This document shows positions 45,472 to 54,279 of a stretch of DNA of 64,000 nucleotides, one piece after another. A model generated the notes under the pieces. It saw only the letters and a list, made by a program, of their open reading frames with translations, was not told the origin of the DNA and made no database searches. This DNA comes from Sporomusa ovata DSM 2662 (GTDB taxonomy: Bacteria; Bacillota; Negativicutes; Sporomusales; Sporomusaceae), in the NCBI RefSeq assembly GCF_000445445.1, contig NZ_ASXP01000004.1, forward strand, positions 310,001 through 374,000, given 5' to 3'. How positions within the stretch are numbered: the first letter of the stretch is position 1; every line of letters starts with the position of its first letter. The position numbers and the translations under genes are program-made.

Positions 45472-46374
45472 CTACGCAGACTCATTGCATTTTTCTGTTA
45501 CCGTTTTTGTGCTCTTACCTTTGGAAACATACAGACCTACCAAGATAGTCACTGCGCCAATGAATTGGAACCAACCAAAAGTTTCTCCCAGGAAGAAGTA
45601 GCCGCCGGCAACGGCAAAAACAGGTGCCAGGTTGTTGTATAGGGAGGCTGTGGTGCTGCCGGCCTTGGCTGTTCCCCATATCCAAAGACAGTTGGCTAAA
45701 CATAGCGGAAAAATCCCTGAGTATACTATGCTGGCCCAGCCAGGCAAGGGTACTGTTTGCCACTCTACGGCGATAACTGATGGCAAGGATACAAGGGTAA
45801 ACAGCCCGGTGGAAATCAGCAAAATATAAGCGGTAATTTGATAGGCTGAGTAAGTGGCTGACAATGGCCGGGAAAAGACCGTGTAGTAGCCATAACTCAA
45901 TTGAGCAAACAAAAGCAGTCCAGCACCGATACTATGATCTCCAGCAAGGCTGACTTCTGTGTCTGTACCAGCTATCATTAGAGATATGCCGGCCAGCGAG
46001 AGGACGATACCCGCGAGGGTATGGGAATTGATGATTTCAAGCTGGTGAAAGTGGTTGATGATGGCGATACTGACAGGCAGGCAGGCCAAAATAAGTGATG
46101 CATTGCCAGCAGTGGTTAACTGTACGCCAAAGGTAAAAAAGAGTTGAAAACAGAAGAAACCCAGACTGGATATGGTAAGATTTTTCCAATCTTCGCGCCT
46201 GAGGGGTATCCATGTGCACATCCGCCGTAAAATAAACCAGCCAACAGCTAAGGCAGCAAACAAGCGGACTGCATTATACGGCATGGGTGGAATATGGATA
46301 AGTCCAATTTTCATGATTGGCGCGTTTATTCCCCAGAGAAAAGCAACAAGGACTAAGAGTAAATGTACACGCAT
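45472..46374 (-). CDS. EamA/DMT-family transporter
   Basis: 300 residues, about ten hydrophobic helices arranged as two EamA repeats: LLVLVAFLWGINAPIMKIGL at the start, SLGFFCFQLFFTFGVQLTTAG, GAGLLLFAQLSYGYYTVFSR (start of repeat two), and LAPVFAVAGGYFFLGETFGW, the second conserved glutamate region. It probably exports an amino acid or metabolite; the substrate cannot be told. There is no sequence relation to the His-tailed transporter at 9483 beyond the fold. It stands alone on the - strand. Confidence 0.88.
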   Translation of the reverse strand: MRVHLLLVLVAFLWGINAPIMKIGLIHIPPMPYNAVRLFAALAVGWFILRRMCTWIPLRREDWKNLTISSLGFFCFQLFFTFGVQLTTAGNASLILACLPVSIAIINHFHQLEIINSHTLAGIVLSLAGISLMIAGTDTEVSLAGDHSIGAGLLLFAQLSYGYYTVFSRPLSATYSAYQITAYILLISTGLFTLVSLPSVIAVEWQTVPLPGWASIVYSGIFPLCLANCLWIWGTAKAGSTTASLYNNLAPVFAVAGGYFFLGETFGWFQFIGAVTILVGLYVSKGKSTKTVTEKCNESA

Positions 46375-46514
46375 CTAAACACCTCAACGTTACTATACAA
46401 TAAAAATCGGGAGACTCCTCCCCAGGTTAATTAATAATATTAGTGTAAGAGTCGAAGCAATTGAAGTCAAGTCCATTGCACCCGCTCAGGACGGATACCT
46501 TTATTTTTTTTAGA

Positions 46515-46534
46515 TTGTGTAAAACACTTTACAA
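46515..46534. promoter_or_regulatory. Candidate Crp/Fnr-type operator upstream of the iron-sulfur flavoprotein gene
   Basis: TTGTGTAAAACACTTTACAA, an imperfect palindrome of Crp/Fnr-site shape, about 77 bp before the GTG start and just ahead of TATAAT-like boxes (46536-46541 and 46553-46558). A Crp/Fnr-family gene lies convergent on the other side of the flavoprotein gene. Assignment is by shape only. Confidence 0.35.
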
Positions 46535-46610
46535 CTATAATAAGAAAATTAGTATAATATATTTTTTAACAACATAGTTGTGGTCAGCAGAATTTAAAGG
46601 AGGAAAAATA

Positions 46611-47270
46611 GTGAAAGTACTTGGAGTTTCAGGTTCACCTATTTCCAACAGTAATACCGACCGCGCTGTCAAGGCAATATTGGATGCAACAGGATTGGAA
46701 ACAGAGTTTATCAAATTGAGTAATTATAAATTCTCTGGTTGCATGCACTGTCTGAAATGTGTATATACGAATAAGTGCGCAATTACAGATGACGATGGTC
46801 CTATGCTAATTGAAAAAGCTAGGGAAGCAGCTGCGATTGTGATCGGAGGATGGACGCCTTATTCATCATTGGATTCACGTACAAAGGCCTTCATGGAGAG
46901 ATGTTTTGCTAACCGGCATTTAAAGAACTATATGAAAGGCAAACCAGCCGTTTCCGTGATTACACATGCAGCGCCAGAAGAAAATCTTGAGTTGCCGCAG
47001 GCGGCTTCTATGGGGCAAAATTCCATCATGTACTATATGATGGAGGAAGGAATGAATTATCTCGGTGGGGTAAAAGTCATGGGGAATGTGCCTTGTATTA
47101 GATGCGGCGTTGGTGACACGTGTGAGATATCTGGCCTTAAAATGCTATTAGGTCCGACCGCCACGGTAGCAAAAGCCGGTGTTAACAATTTCGAAGATCA
47201 GCCATCAATGGAAGAAGCCAGTAGATTGGGCAGATTAATTACCGAGATACTGAAAAAGGAACAAAAATAG
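46611..47270 (+). CDS. Iron-sulfur flavoprotein / NADPH-dependent FMN reductase-like protein
   Basis: 219 residues from a GTG with AAGGAGG upstream. Flavodoxin-like fold: VKVLGVSGSPISNSNTDRAV (FMN phosphate loop), AAAIVIGGWTPYSS and AKAFMERCF-type helix. The insert CMHCLKCVYTNKC (about 43-55, C-x2-C-x2-C-x5-C) is the compact cysteine motif of iron-sulfur flavoproteins that hold one [4Fe-4S] cluster. Such proteins pass electrons, often in oxygen or peroxide defence of anaerobes. A perfect terminator hairpin follows. Confidence 0.85.
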   Translation: MKVLGVSGSPISNSNTDRAVKAILDATGLETEFIKLSNYKFSGCMHCLKCVYTNKCAITDDDGPMLIEKAREAAAIVIGGWTPYSSLDSRTKAFMERCFANRHLKNYMKGKPAVSVITHAAPEENLELPQAASMGQNSIMYYMMEEGMNYLGGVKVMGNVPCIRCGVGDTCEISGLKMLLGPTATVAKAGVNNFEDQPSMEEASRLGRLITEILKKEQK

Positions 47271-47273
47271 AAA

Positions 47274-47309
47274 CATGCCTCTGCTAAAGTAGCAGAGGCA
47301 TGTTTCTAT
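47274..47309. terminator. Terminator hairpin between flavoprotein and Crp/Fnr genes
   Basis: AACATGCCTCTGCTA and its exact complement around a 3-nt loop, followed by TTTCTATT; placed between convergent genes, so it may serve both. Confidence 0.8.
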
Positions 47310-47340
47310 TAAAAGATTATAAACCAGACTAGTCATTTAC

Positions 47341-48021
47341 TTAAATGTCCCGATTCTGATGCATCATAATGCTGTTAGTAGGCAAGGTAATACGATGTCC
47401 ATCAATATGAACCAGATGCTCTTTGCGTAATTCACCTAACACATTTGTCACCATAACTCGAGAGGCGTTGACAAGGCTGCCGATATCCTGATGTGTGAGA
47501 TCCAGTGCTATGGTAAGTCCGGCACCGGTTGGTGTCCCGTAGCTTTCCGCCAATCGGCAAAGTACACTTAGCACCCTGCCTTTTACGTCTTTAAAGGCAG
47601 TGTGGGACATGTGCTCAGTATACGCATTCATTTTTTTGCCCAGATATTGGACAATTTTGAGCGCCGTTTGGGGGTTGCTTAAGAGCTTGACAAAGAGTTC
47701 CTTAGTGCAACAGCATATAAATGTGTCTTCCATGGCTACGGCATTCATGGTATGCACAGCGTTCTCAAAAAAAGTGACTTCGCCAAAAATGTCTTCAGAT
47801 TTTAAGTAGTCGAGCGTAAATTCCTTGCCATCTTCTGATATCTTATATAGCTTCACCCTACCGGATTTAATGAGATAGATCGAGTCTGCCTCCACTCCTT
47901 CAGTGAAAACCAGCTCATTTTTACGGTAGGTTTTCTTAAGAGCGAGATCGCCAATCTGTTCTCGGTCAGTGTGACTTAAAGCGGAAAAAATATCTAAATT
48001 TTTCATGCATCGTTGGGTCAT
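47341..48021 (-). CDS. Crp/Fnr-family transcriptional regulator
   Basis: 226 residues from the ATG at 48021 with TGGAGGATAG upstream. The cyclic-nucleotide-binding-type beta roll spans about 15-120 (KNELVFTEGVEADSIYLIKSGRVKLYKI, LKSEDIFGEVTFFE). The dimer helix and winged helix-turn-helix follow (LDLTHQDIGSLVNASRVMVTNVLGELRKEHLV, about 168-200). There is no N-terminal Fnr-type cysteine cluster. A CCC triplet near residue 108 is unusual. The effector is unknown. The second IS element is inserted about 220 bp upstream of its start. Confidence 0.92.
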   Translation of the reverse strand: MTQRCMKNLDIFSALSHTDREQIGDLALKKTYRKNELVFTEGVEADSIYLIKSGRVKLYKISEDGKEFTLDYLKSEDIFGEVTFFENAVHTMNAVAMEDTFICCCTKELFVKLLSNPQTALKIVQYLGKKMNAYTEHMSHTAFKDVKGRVLSVLCRLAESYGTPTGAGLTIALDLTHQDIGSLVNASRVMVTNVLGELRKEHLVHIDGHRITLPTNSIMMHQNRDI

Positions 48022-48191
48022 AATCACTATCCTCCAATATGGATATTTTGCGCAACCCACCCACTTGGGGGCAAGTAGGTTTTTCTGTAATGACTAGTTT
48101 GCCGGATGATTAAGCACTTAAAAGACTAACAATACCCTTTCATTGTACTAGCAAAGGGAAATAGATTCAATTATAAAAAATTATCAATAAT

Positions 48192-48237
48192 GAAAACAAA
48201 AAATAGTATTGACAATACAGAACTGATACGCTAAAAT
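48192..48237. repeat. 46-bp target-site duplication, left copy (decayed trp promoter copy)
   Basis: Matches 50222-50267 at 45 of 46 positions. It contains TTGACA-17 nt-TAAAAT; the single difference falls in the -10 box. Confidence 0.85.
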
Positions 48238-48263
48238 CCCAAGTTTGACACTTGCAAGAGAAA

Positions 48264-48306
48264 AAAGTGCCTAGATCCCTTGAAAATAAAGGGATCTAGG
48301 CACTTC
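48264..48306 (-). terminator. Terminator-like hairpin at the 3' end of IS element B
   Basis: AAGTGCCTAGATCCCTT and its exact complement around a short loop, just after the transposase reading frame. Confidence 0.8.
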
Positions 48307-48314
48307 GTATTTTC

Positions 48315-50088
48315 TTAGTTTTTGAGTAATGTTTTTTTGTTTTTGGTGGTTTTAAAAATATTTTTCATTTCTTGAGTTGGAATAATCTGTCGGTCTGTAT
48401 GGAATCGAAATTTTTCATGAAGTAGATCGGTAAAGTCATCGCTGACATAGGTAGGTATATAGCCTTCGGAAGCGACTTTATAAAAAATTGAGATTACGAA
48501 GGCCATCTATAATCTTGTGGCAGGAGAAGCGTTCGTCGAGGAACTTCTCTAAAAGGCGATACAGAGTCAGTGCTAAAAAGCATGTTGTAAAATGAGCGTG
48601 AATGCGGTCATCGCGGCTCAAATAAACGGGGCGTGCCTGAAATTCTGTCTTCATAATACGAAAACTTTCTTCAATTTCCCAACGTTGATGATTTGTATGG
48701 ATGATGGATGGTGCAGCATCTTCCAGATTGGTACAGATACCATAATATCCATCAAACATTTCTTCATTTAGGATGAGTTCTGCATCGATGCTATACAAGT
48801 TTTTTGCAGCGATTTCACCATCGGGAGTGATACTTTTTTTCGCGATAAAGCGTTTGAAGTCATTTGAATGGCATTTGCCGATTTTTTGCGGATTTTTTTG
48901 AACAAGCTTCATGGCGCGTTCTAACTGGGAACTACGTATTTTTCTTTGATAATCCTTGTATTTCAGAGAAAAAGTAACAATCAGGCGTTGTTCTAAGTCA
49001 GTTTCTTTTATCCAACGTTCTTTGTAAAAAGTGGTATTTTTATAGGTCTCGTAAAGGGTATTGTCTGTATCGAGTTTTGTTATATCAAAAGTGCCGTCAG
49101 TACCCGGAATATGCCATCCTGATTTTGCAAGAGCCCACTGCAATAATGGTTTCTTTAATTTTTTTATCGACTGAGTGGTAATGAAAGCTCGATTTTTTTT
49201 ATCGTTGAATTTTCTGTTTGCGTTAGAAGCAAGACCGGCATCGGTGCAAACAACAAGCTTAGATAGTTCAAAGTCATTCAGGAGTTTTTGTTCTAACGGA
49301 GTCAGAGTCACTTGTTCGTTGGTGTTGCCTTTGGAAATGTTGAATGCCAGCGGGATGCCGTCAGCATCCATAAAGAGGCCCATTTGAACAATGGGGTTCG
49401 GTCGGTGTTCTTTAGAGAGGCCATATTGTCTAAGACCGGACTCCTGTTCGATTTCAAAGAAATAATTGGTGCAATCGTAGTAGAGAATGTGAGTATTTCT
49501 ATTGATGGTGCGGCGACTATTTTTATACAGTTCGGATTGAATGAAATCACTTTCTTCGGAAATAATGCCAAGAGCCCTGTAAACATGTTGAATTTCAAAG
49601 GAGGGAGGTTCAAGAAATTTTTGCGCAATTTGTATGGTGGCAAGTTTGGAGGCGGGGAAAAGAATTCGGGCATATAGTAAATTAGAAAGAATGGAATTGA
49701 GATCAAAGGCAAATTTATGTTTTTTCGAAATGGCTTTCGAGATCGAATCAAGACCTAAAGCGTAGTAGATAGCTTGCAAGAAAAGGTACCCGCCATTAAA
49801 TAGAACTTGCTGATTTTTCTCGATGCATTTTGTCGGCGAGAATGAGACATTTACGTCGCGTTTGCCGGCTTTCTCCTTTTTGTTGAGCTCAGCAATATAG
49901 GCTTTAGCCCAGGCGATAGGATCTTGGCCGTTTAGATTTTTCAATAAATCGGTATACGTACCAAGCTTTTCTACAATTTGGGAAGAGTGTTTTCCGTTTT
50001 CATAGGTAGATCGGATAACATATAAAGACTTAGCATTTTTTGATTCTGTAATTTTTAAGCGCAATTCATCTTCCATCCAATCGCTCAA
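48315..50088 (-). pseudogene. IS1634-family transposase (element B), frameshifted near the C terminus
   Basis: The main frame (50088 to 48478) gives 536 residues with the family core: HILYYDCTNYFFEIE (first Asp), KLVVCTDAGLASNAN (second Asp), and the C-terminal Y-R-E-K-like HQRWEIEESFRIMKTEFQARPVY. It ends ...DGLRNLNFL and a stop. The next frame continues at once with YKVASEGYIPTYVSDDFTDLLHE to 48315, which is the expected family C terminus. The switch lies at a run of six T on the coding strand (48482-48487); one T fewer would restore one frame. This is either decay, slippage-dependent expression, or a sequence error. The catalytic residues lie before the break. Confidence 0.85.
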
Positions 50089-50221
50089 ATAAGCTTGTTT
50101 ATATCTATATTATATCAAAGCACTCAAAAGTACTCAATATAAAACTGAAAAATTTGACAAAAAAATAAGCCAATTTCAAGGCTCCAAGAGCATTTTTTGT
50201 TTATGCAAGTGTCAAACTCCC

Positions 50222-50267
50222 GAAAACAAAAAATAGTATTGACAATACAGAACTGATACGCTATAAT
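50222..50267. repeat. 46-bp target-site duplication, right copy, containing the trp promoter
   Basis: Directly abuts the right end of IS element B; 45 of 46 bases equal 48192-48237. Confidence 0.85.
50239..50267 (+). promoter_or_regulatory. Promoter of the trp operon
   Basis: Consensus TTGACA (50239-50244), 17-nt spacer, TATAAT (50262-50267). Transcription would start near 50274, right at the T-box leader. The whole promoter lies in the target duplication of the IS. Confidence 0.88.
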
Positions 50268-50273
50268 AACTTT

Positions 50274-50650
50274 AAATTTACATACTGTAAATAGCTGTGA
50301 GCAGGACGAGTACATGTGTACACTTAAGTACAGCGAGCCGGTGACCGGATTTTCCGGAGGTGTGATGACCGGCCTTGAGAGCATATGGAATGGACCTGTG
50401 AGCTGCCCACCAAACGCAAATGCAAGTAGGCTGGGCCGGATGCCACCGTTAACAGGCTAGGGTATCGGATGCAGTATATCCCGTACCTGAATAAGGGAAA
50501 GTGTTAGGCTTTTCAAATAGGGTGGTATCGCGACCATTTCGCCCCTGGGGTGAAATGGTCTTTTTATTTTCCGCCTGCACTTTCCAATTTAGGGTGGTAC
50601 CGCGAACCATTTCGCCCCTTTTACGGCGAAATGGTTCTTTTTATTTTCTG
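50274..50650 (+). promoter_or_regulatory. tRNA-Trp T-box leader with two antiterminator/terminator modules
   Basis: One stem I region (about 50290-50405) contains GAA-TGG-ACC; the specifier UGG at 50391-50393 (Trp) fits the operon below. Then come two T-box boxes: AGGGTGGTATCGCGA (50519-50533) with terminator 50532-50559 plus T5, and AGGGTGGTACCGCGA (50591-50605) with terminator 50604-50637 plus T5. Only about 25 nt separate terminator 1 from box 2, too little for a second stem I. Uncharged tRNA-Trp would have to stabilise the antiterminators to allow transcription of trpD onward. Confidence 0.92.
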
Positions 50651-50666
50651 AAGGAGGCGGAAAGTT

Positions 50667-51707
50667 ATGTTAAAAGACTATCTTTCACAGGCAATTGCTT
50701 GTCAAGACTTCTCACGGGAGGAAGCCAAAGCGGCTATGCAGGTAATCATGTCCGGACAGGCCAGTGAAGCGCAAATAGGTGCCTTTTTAACCGCCATGCG
50801 CATGAAAGGGGAAACCAGTTTGGAGGTTGCCGGTTTTGCTGAGAGTATGCGTAGTCAGGCGCTGAAGGTAGAGTGCCGTTCAAATAAAATAATTGACACC
50901 TGCGGCACTGGTGGTGACAGGCAGGGAACCTTTAATATTTCAACAGCAGCAGCTTTTGTTTTGGCCGGAGCCGGACTTACTGTAGCTAAACATGGAAACC
51001 GGGGCGTGTCCAGCTCCTGTGGCAGCGCCGATGTGTTGAATGCTTTAGGCATAAAGCTGGAATTACCGCCTGAGGGCGTGTCTGAAGCTATTGACACGAT
51101 TGGTGTAGGCTTTATCTTTGCGCCTAGTTTTCACCAGGCCATGAAATTTGCTGTAAAGCCACGTAAAGAACTTGGTTTTCGCACTGTATTTAACTTGCTT
51201 GGTCCGCTGACTAATCCGGCCGGCGCAAACTGTCAGCTTATTGGTGTGTATGATCAGGCGTTGACTACCAAGGTGGCTCATGCGCTTGCTGAACTGGGGG
51301 TTACAAGTGCCATGGTTGTGCATAGTCTTGATGGACTTGATGAAATATCAACAGCTTCGCCAACCCAGGTTGCCGAAGTACGCGGTGAGGAAATTCGCTC
51401 TTATCTAATTGAACCAGAAGCCTATGGCTTTACGCGATGCACGTTGGCCGATTATCAAGGTGGCACTATCGAAGAAAATGCGCAGATTATCATCAGACTG
51501 CTTAACGGTGAGCAAGGGTTTAAACGGGATATTGTGTTGCTGAATGCTGCTGCCGCACTGGTTGTTGCCGATGCAGCAAGCAATATTGAGGAAGGGATTG
51601 CATTGGCAGCTAAAAGTATTGACAGCGGCAGTGCCTTTACCAAGCTGGAAGCGCTGCAGCAGTTTACGCAAAACTACCAGAATAGAGGCGAATTACCATT
51701 ATTATAA
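50667..51707 (+). CDS. trpD: Anthranilate phosphoribosyltransferase
   Basis: 346 residues. Converts anthranilate and PRPP to phosphoribosylanthranilate. Visible: IDTCGTGGDRQGTFNIST (PRPP loop, about 75-92), KHGNRGVSSSCGSADVLNALG, FAPSFHQAMKFA, RTVFNLLGPLTNPA and HSLDGLDEIS. RBS GAAGGAGG precedes the ATG. It is the first gene of the trp operon, just after the T-box. Its last codons overlap the start of trpF. Confidence 0.97.
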   Translation: MLKDYLSQAIACQDFSREEAKAAMQVIMSGQASEAQIGAFLTAMRMKGETSLEVAGFAESMRSQALKVECRSNKIIDTCGTGGDRQGTFNISTAAAFVLAGAGLTVAKHGNRGVSSSCGSADVLNALGIKLELPPEGVSEAIDTIGVGFIFAPSFHQAMKFAVKPRKELGFRTVFNLLGPLTNPAGANCQLIGVYDQALTTKVAHALAELGVTSAMVVHSLDGLDEISTASPTQVAEVRGEEIRSYLIEPEAYGFTRCTLADYQGGTIEENAQIIIRLLNGEQGFKRDIVLLNAAAALVVADAASNIEEGIALAAKSIDSGSAFTKLEALQQFTQNYQNRGELPLL

Positions 51708-52321
51708 AAATTTGCGGCATCAGCACCCTGGAAGCAGCACTGGCTGCCAAAAAGTTTGGTGCTGATTTACTGGGTATGGTATTTGCCCCCAGCAAGCGAC
51801 GTATTACGGTAGAACAAGCACAGAAAATTTCCCGCCAGGTTTCAGGCATTAAAAAAGTAGGTGTATTTGTCAATGCACCACTAAGTGAGGTACAGTCGGT
51901 GGCGCGGGAGTGCTGGCTAGACTATGTTCAGCTTCATGGCGATGAATCACCGGAGTACTGCTCACAGGTTGGTTATCCGGTTATAAAAGCTTTCCGCATC
52001 AGCCATGAATTTAGTGTAACGGCTTTTGCCGGTTATCAGCCGGCCTGGACGCTGTTTGACAGCTTTAGCGCCGGACAGCAGGGCGGAACAGGGATAGCTT
52101 TTGACTGGCAGCAAGCTCAGGTACTGGTGCAGCAAGCGCCAAGGCCACTCTTGGCAGCCGGTGGTTTAACACCGGACAATGTGACCAAGGCCATTCAGAT
52201 GCTTAAGCCGGACGGGGTTGATGTCTCCGGCGGTGTTGAAACCAATGGCGTTAAGGATATAGCAAAAATAGAGCGGTTTATTGCCGCTGTCAGAAGAACC
52301 GAGGTGCAGTATGTTAGATAA
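51698..52321 (+). CDS. trpF: Phosphoribosylanthranilate isomerase with non-canonical (ATT) start
   Basis: 207 residues if begun at ATT 51698. The conserved first strand (I)IIKICGIS, with the catalytic Cys, is encoded from 51698 onward. The frame is closed by TAG at 51683-51685, and no ATG, GTG or TTG occurs in frame until ATG 51776, which would remove strand 1, helix 1 and the Cys. GAGG at 51685-51688 is well placed (9 nt) for ATT 51698. The rest is normal: GMVFAPSKRR, VFVNA, LDYVQLHGDESPEYC, LLAAGGLTPDNV, DGVDVSGGVE. The start overlaps the trpD stop, suggesting coupling. Confidence 0.9.
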   Translation: MIIKICGISTLEAALAAKKFGADLLGMVFAPSKRRITVEQAQKISRQVSGIKKVGVFVNAPLSEVQSVARECWLDYVQLHGDESPEYCSQVGYPVIKAFRISHEFSVTAFAGYQPAWTLFDSFSAGQQGGTGIAFDWQQAQVLVQQAPRPLLAAGGLTPDNVTKAIQMLKPDGVDVSGGVETNGVKDIAKIERFIAAVRRTEVQYVR

Positions 52322-53081
52322 AATTGTAATGCAGACAAGACTGGCGGTTGCGGCAGCCAAAATGGATGAACCGCTGGCGAAAATAGAAAATCAGGTAGTA
52401 GCAGGCAGCTTTGCTTTTAGCAGGGCAATCAAAGAAGCCGCATGGGCAGTAATTGCCGAGTGCAAGCTGGTTTCACCGGCCAAAGGAACATTATGTAATA
52501 CGTACACAGTGCTTGAATTGGCGCAGATTTATGCCGGTAATGGCGCTACCGCCGTATCGGTGCACACCAATACGGCATTTGACGGCCATATCAACGATAT
52601 TGTCAAAGTAAAAGCAGCGGTGAAGCTGCCGGTACTCTGCAAGGAATTTATCATTGACGAATATCAGCTGTATACAGCCAGAGCAGCCGGAGCCGACGCT
52701 GTACTGCTAATTGCCGCTATAGTATCAGATGCTGAACTGGTGCGCTTTTTGCAAATTGCCAGGGAGTTAGGAATGGACTGTTTGGTAGAAGTGCATACCT
52801 TGGCAGAACTTATCCGGGTGCAGCAAACAGATGCCAGACTGATAGGCATCAACAACCGCGATTTACAGACTTTTACAACTACTATTTCCCAGACCTTCAC
52901 GTTGTTGAAGCATTGCGAGCCAGACCGTGTGATTATCAGTGAAAGCGGGATTAAAAACGGGGAAGATGCCCAAAAGCTAAAAACGGCCGGTGTAAAGGGT
53001 ATTCTGGTTGGTGAAAGTTTGGTTATCGCCAGTGATGTGGCGGCTATGACACGTGAACTGGCGTTAAGCGGTTCAAAATAA
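52311..53081 (+). CDS. trpC: Indole-3-glycerol phosphate synthase
   Basis: 256 residues from ATG 52311 with GAGGTG upstream, overlapping the trpF end by 11 bp. TIM barrel: AVIAECKLVSPAKG (catalytic Glu and Lys), YAGNGATAVSVHTN, LCKEFIIDEYQLYTARAAGADAVLLI, LVEVHTLAEL, IGINNRDLQTF and ISESGIKNGED. The usual KKxSPSKG appears as CKLVSPAKG. It closes the pyrrole ring to give indole-glycerol phosphate, the substrate of TrpAB encoded next. Confidence 0.95.
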   Translation: MLDKIVMQTRLAVAAAKMDEPLAKIENQVVAGSFAFSRAIKEAAWAVIAECKLVSPAKGTLCNTYTVLELAQIYAGNGATAVSVHTNTAFDGHINDIVKVKAAVKLPVLCKEFIIDEYQLYTARAAGADAVLLIAAIVSDAELVRFLQIARELGMDCLVEVHTLAELIRVQQTDARLIGINNRDLQTFTTTISQTFTLLKHCEPDRVIISESGIKNGEDAQKLKTAGVKGILVGESLVIASDVAAMTRELALSGSK

Positions 53082-53097
53082 GAGAGGAGAGGTTACA

Positions 53098-54279
53098 ATG
53101 CCTAATGAAAAGGGAAGGTTTGGAGAATATGGAGGTCAGTTTGTGCCGGAAACAGTTATGCCGGCGCTGATTGAGCTTGAGGATAATTACCGCAGATTAA
53201 AAGACGATCCAGGATTTAAAGCTGAGGTAGAATTTTATTTTAAGGAATATGCCGGCAGACCGACCAAACTCTATTTTGCTGATAACTTAACCAGGCATTA
53301 TGGTAAGGGGAAAATATATTTAAAACGGGAAGACTTGCTGCACACTGGTGCTCACAAGATAAATAATGCGATCGGTCAGGCGCTGTTGGCACGGCGTATG
53401 GGGAAAAAACGCATTGTGGCTGAGACCGGAGCCGGGCAGCATGGGGTGGCTTGTGCTACGGTGGCCGCACTGTTTGGCATGGAATGCTGTGTATTCATGG
53501 GCGAGGAAGACATGGAACGGCAGGCGCTGAATGTTTTTCGGATGAGGCTGCTCGGAACCAAGGTTATACCTGTCACCAGCGGTACCGGTACTTTAAAGGA
53601 CGCAACCACGGAAGCTATCAGATACTGGGTTACTAATATTCGGGATACGCATTATATTATTGGTACTGTAGCCGGGCCGCATCCATATCCGATGATCGTC
53701 AGGGATTTTCAGGCGATCATCGGTCAGGAACTGGCAGCGCAGATTGCCGAAAAAGGGGAAAATCTAAAATATATAGTAGCCTGCGTTGGCGGCGGCAGTA
53801 ATGCCATGGGAATCTTTTATCAGTTCAGGGATACTGCCTCAGTTACTAAAATTGGTGTCGAAGCTGCCGGCAAAGGGTTAAATACCAACGAACACGCGGC
53901 ATCGCTGACTAATGGCAAACCAGGAGTACTTCACGGCGCTTTAAGTTATTTGCGCCAGGATAGTGATGGTCAGGTAATTCCGGCTTATTCGATATCAGCC
54001 GGCCTGGATTACCCTGGTGTCGGGCCGGAACATTCCTTCTTCAAGGATGCCGGCAAGGTACAATATACGGCAGTTACCGACAAAGAAGCGTTAGCCGCCT
54101 TTCAACGGCTGTCACGGGTGGAAGGCATTATTCCGGCAATGGAAAGTTCGCATGCGCTCGCCTATTTAGAGCACTTGATGCCTAAGATCGAAATAACAGA
54201 TGCGATTGTTGTCTGCTTGTCCGGACGCGGGGATAAAGATGTACAGATGGTATCAAATGTATTGGGGGGGTTAGCATAA
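53098..54279 (+). CDS. trpB: Tryptophan synthase beta chain
   Basis: 393 residues. Start MPNEKGRFGEYGGQFVPET; PLP Lys in LLHTGAHKINNAIGQALL (about 87), GAGQHGVA, glycine-rich phosphate loop CVGGGSNAMGIF, GVGPEHSFFKD and SGRGDKDVQ near the end. Condenses indole with serine. RBS AGAGGAGAGG. The stop overlaps the trpA start by one base (TAATG). Confidence 0.97.
   Translation: MPNEKGRFGEYGGQFVPETVMPALIELEDNYRRLKDDPGFKAEVEFYFKEYAGRPTKLYFADNLTRHYGKGKIYLKREDLLHTGAHKINNAIGQALLARRMGKKRIVAETGAGQHGVACATVAALFGMECCVFMGEEDMERQALNVFRMRLLGTKVIPVTSGTGTLKDATTEAIRYWVTNIRDTHYIIGTVAGPHPYPMIVRDFQAIIGQELAAQIAEKGENLKYIVACVGGGSNAMGIFYQFRDTASVTKIGVEAAGKGLNTNEHAASLTNGKPGVLHGALSYLRQDSDGQVIPAYSISAGLDYPGVGPEHSFFKDAGKVQYTAVTDKEALAAFQRLSRVEGIIPAMESSHALAYLEHLMPKIEITDAIVVCLSGRGDKDVQMVSNVLGGLA

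Larger units (their letters stand above)
48238..50221 (-). mobile_element. IS1634-like insertion sequence (element B)
   Basis: 1984 bp. Both ends carry AGTTTGACACTTGCA pointing inward (48242-48256; complement at 50204-50218), offset by one base from the tips. 46-bp direct repeats flank the element. One transposase on the - strand, with a strong hairpin at its 3' end. Sequence differs from element A, so this is a second IS type of the same family. Confidence 0.88.

Noticed and set aside
51776..52321. trpF starting at ATG 51776
   Set aside because: This start would delete the first beta strand and the catalytic Cys of KICG, which are encoded in the same frame just upstream.
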